Source of the DNA: Tubiluchus corallicola
Taxonomy: Eukaryota; Priapulida; Priapulimorpha; Priapulimorphida; Tubiluchidae
Assembly: GCA_030141605.1 (NCBI GenBank)
Contig: JAQGDQ010000102.1
Location: 263,676 to 308,211 of the forward strand
Length of the DNA stretch: 44,536 nucleotides
Direction of reading: 5' to 3'
Positions 42,601-44,536 of the stretch are shown here, piece by piece (position 1 is the stretch's first letter; each line of letters starts with the position of its first letter). The translations under genes and the position numbers were made by a program. The notes below the pieces were generated by a model, which had not been told where the DNA came from, did no database searches, and was given only the letters and a program-made list of their open reading frames with translations.

Positions 42601-44536
42601 TAGGCCTAAACCTAAATTTTTTAACTGATTGGCAGCTTAGATGAACTGACCGTTTCTGACCGTTGGATCGGTTAAACCAGCATCGCGTTCTTGAAATGGC
42701 TCCACACGCCTTTCTTGTCCAAGTGTTTCTACACAATAAAAACAGATAGATAGAAGTTCAAAATTTACAAAAAAAGGTCTCCTTGGTTCTATTAGTTATA
42801 CGTTTCATTAAAAGGAGGTGAAATTGGGACAGCAGCCACTAAAACAGTTGCAGTTATGACTATGATCAAAAAGTTCAAAACTGCATGTAAAAACAAAGTT
42901 AATTAACATGACTGTGTTATGCTAATTAACATAACTCTAGCACAAGCATTAATTGTATGCACAATGGCGCTGCACAAGCATTAATTGCATCGAGCACTGA
43001 CGCTGCACAAGCATTAATTGCATCGAACACTGACACAGCACAAAAAGTAGCCAACATACATAGCCAACTTACCATTTTTTTCTCTCTCTTCTTTTTCTTC
43101 CGCTGCTTCTTCTTTCTTTTCTTCTTGTTCCAGTCCTTGTCCTTCATTTTGTTTTACTTGTTGCTGTTGTAACAATGGTTCCTGTTTTGCTATATCTGTT
43201 ACTGCAGACTCTATCATCTTTTCAGTTGATATTTCAACTATTGTTGTTGTGATTGCTGGTGCTTCTGTTGTTATAGCTGATTCTTTTGTTGTAACCTCGG
43301 CTTCTTCTGTAACTGGTGCCTTTGCTGTTACTACCATAGCTTCCTCTGTTGTCAGGACTGATGGTTTAGTTGCTACAACAGTTTGTTCAGTTGTGATGAG
43401 TGGTGATTCTGTTATAACCATAGCCTCTTCTGTTGTTATTACTGGTGCTTTTCTTGTACCTAAAGGTTCTTCTGTTGTGATGACTGGAGCCTTTTCTGTT
43501 GTCACCAAAGTTCCTTCTGTCGTGATGACAGGCACTTCTGTACTAACCAAAGCCTCTTCTGTTGTTTTTACTGGTGCTTTTGTTGTAAATGTAACTTCTT
43601 CTGTTGTGATGATTGGTGGTTCTGTTGTAACTGCAACTTCTTCTGTTGTGATGACAGGTACCATTGTTGTAACAGCAACTTCTTCTGTTGTGATGATTGG
43701 TGGTTCCGTTGTAACAGCAACTTCTTCTGTTGTGATGACAGGTGCCATTGTTGTAACAGCAACTTCTTCTGTTGTGATGATTGGTGGTTCCGTTGTAACA
43801 GCAACTTCTTCTGTTGTGATGACAGGCACTTCTGTTCTAACCACAGCCTCTTCTGTTGTTATTACTGGTGCTTTTGTTGTAACTATAACTTCTTCTGTTG
43901 TGATGACAGGTGCCATTGTTGTAACAGCAACTTCTTCTGTTGTGATGATTGGGGGTTCTGTTGTAACTGCAACTTCTACTGTTGTGATGACAGGTGCCAT
44001 TGTTGTAACTGTAACTTCTTCTGCTGTGATGATTGGTGGTTCCGTTGTAACAGCAACTTCTTCTGTTGTGATGATTGGTGGTTCCGTTGTAACAGCAACT
44101 TCTTCTGTTGTGATGACAGGCACTTCTGTTCTAATCACAGCCTCTTCTGTTGTTATTACTGGTGCTTTTGTTGTAACTATAACTTCTTCTGTTGTAATGA
44201 CAGGTGCCATTGTTGTAACAGCAACTTCTTCTGTTGTGATGATTGGTGGTTCTGTTGTAACAGCAACTTCTTCTGTTGTGATGACAGGTACCATTGTTGT
44301 AACTGTAACTTCTTCTGCTGTGATGATTGGTGGTTCCGTTGTAACAGCAACTTCTTCTGTTGTGATGATTGGTGGTTCCGTTGTAACAGCAACTTCTTCT
44401 GTTGTGATGACAGGCACTTCTGTTCTAACCACAGCCTCTTCTTTTGTTATCACTGGTGCTTCTGTTGTAACTATAACTTCTTCTGTTGTAATGACAGGTG
44501 CCATTGTTGTAACAGCAACTTCTTCTGTTGTGATGA
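39395..44536 (-). CDS. Mucin-like/collagen secreted or surface protein, 3' part, 4 exons
   Basis: Exons on the - strand: >44536-43073, 42728-42651, 42076-41957 and 39678-39395, all phase 1 at each junction with GT/AG sites. The product has at least 488 residues of Thr/Glu/Val/Pro 14-mers (pattern VITTEEVAVTTEPP). Then comes a Gln/Glu-rich acidic linker (LLQQQQ, EEKKEEAAEEKEE), a 26-residue polar linker, a Pro-rich turn and 11 complete Gly-X-Y triplets, and finally a basic, Arg-rich 94-residue end. The Thr-rich repeats would be heavily O-glycosylated if secreted. No transmembrane segment is visible in the part shown. The 5' end with any signal peptide is off the right edge. If the last two exons join directly, the final triplet's Gly becomes Ala, so a further collagen exon between 39679 and 41956 may have been missed. 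I recognise no known family with this order. Confidence 0.72.
40016..40512. mobile_element. TTAA-flanked MITE, family 2 copy E
   Basis: The left flank is ATAA (40012-40015, a mutated TTAA) and the right flank TTAA (40513-40516). The element begins AGTACAAGAAAACCC and the reverse complement of its end begins AGGACAAAAAAGGT. It aligns with copy D, with several internal indels. It lies in the intron of the mucin-collagen gene before its last exon and carries TGACGTCA near 40364. Confidence 0.75.
40517..41956. other. Mucin-collagen intron; possible retroelement tail at 41270-41400
   Basis: The + strand ends a T-rich stretch with TTTAGAGTCTGAAGTAAAG and then AAGTAAATAAATAAA, which looks like the 3' tail of a non-LTR element, but no coding remnant was found. 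I also searched this interval for more Gly-X-Y coding on - and saw none. Confidence 0.35.
41957..42076 (-). CDS. Collagen Gly-X-Y exon
   Basis: A 120-nt phase 1-1 exon with strong acceptor (TTTTGCAG) and donor (ATG|GTGAGT). It encodes a Pro run followed by triplets PPG PVG PPG RRG PVG PVG ERG PRG ATG LRG PPG and PN(G). The pattern is unmistakable collagen. Triplets with Pro at X and basic residues are common, but hydroxylation cannot be judged. Confidence 0.88.
42077..42650 (-). other. Mucin-collagen intron, nothing further seen
   Basis: AT-rich. Contains a 25-bp direct repeat (ATCCACAAAAGAAGAAAATA near 42146 and 42206). Confidence 0.5.
42651..42728 (-). CDS. 78-nt linker exon of mucin-collagen gene
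   Basis: Bounded by acceptor TTGTGTAG and donor ACG|GTCAGT (read on -). Phase 1-1 gives 26 polar residues (ETLGQERRVEPFQERDAGLT...). It is supported by frame continuity with both flanking exons. The donor is weaker than the others and the exon has no homology signal, so it could be skipped. Confidence 0.6.
42940..43045 (+). repeat. 33-bp tandem repeat, 3 copies
   Basis: Unit GCACAAGCATTAATTGCATC followed by GAGCACTGACGCT repeats three times in the intron next to the mucin repeat exon, just after its donor on the - strand. Confidence 0.85.
43073..44536 (-). CDS. Exon encoding Thr/Glu mucin-like repeats, partial at right edge
   Basis: The frame is open from the window edge down to a strong donor (AATG|GTAAGT, read on -). 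About 28 tandem 14-residue units of 42 bp cover 43370-44536, then degenerate units, then an acidic coiled-coil-like segment rich in Glu, Lys and Gln. The exon ends after the first base of a codon. The open frame runs on past the donor for 19 codons, which is intronic read-through. Confidence 0.82.

Noticed and set aside
43568-44392. Gln/Ser/Lys/Leu-rich frames on -
   Set aside because: Shifted-frame shadows of the 42-bp mucin repeat.

Overview
The window is metazoan nuclear DNA, probably from an invertebrate. It is AT-rich, with long introns that use GT/AG splice sites, many short transposons, microsatellites, decayed LINE fragments and typical animal genes: a death-associated protein kinase (DAPK) family member, a class A GPCR, a pentraxin-domain protein and a mucin/collagen-like secreted protein. 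I cannot name the species or phylum from the sequence.

Layout. Positions 1-5448 hold no gene I can recognise, but carry a CRE-motif cluster, an inverted-repeat pair and a candidate TTAA-flanked element. Positions 5449-28083 (+) are 16 exons of a DAPK1-type gene. Every junction keeps frame, and together they encode 1057 residues: ten ankyrin-type units, a Roc GTPase domain with an intact P-loop, a COR domain and a C-terminal death domain. The N-terminal kinase and calmodulin-binding part is not in the window. A single-exon rhodopsin-class GPCR lies antisense in the second intron shown (7885-8866, -), with a one-base frameshift in a G homopolymer. Positions 28084-30162 are the 3' UTR and intergenic DNA. 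Positions 30163-31203 (+) are an intronless secreted pentraxin-domain protein. Positions 31490-34330 hold decayed LINE pieces on both strands. Positions 34495-38470 are rich in repeats: a TTAA-flanked element, a 79-bp minisatellite, a large trinucleotide array and a 56-bp satellite. Positions 39395-44536 (-) are the 3' part of a gene whose product joins a long Thr/Glu/Val/Pro mucin-like repeat, an acidic linker, a 12-triplet collagen segment and a basic C-terminal domain I do not recognise. Its 5' end is off the right edge.

The genes do not form an obvious pathway. DAPK is an intracellular signalling and death protein. The pentraxin and the mucin-collagen proteins look secreted or cell-surface and converge on each other (+ then -). 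The most striking non-genic signal is a set of short non-autonomous DNA transposons with recognisable ends. Five copies from two families (and a possible third) are flanked by TTAA and share AG-starting termini. There is also one hAT-like element with a perfect 6-bp duplication, and one pogo/Tc1-mariner-like element flanked by TA. All the elements inside the DAPK gene lie in introns.
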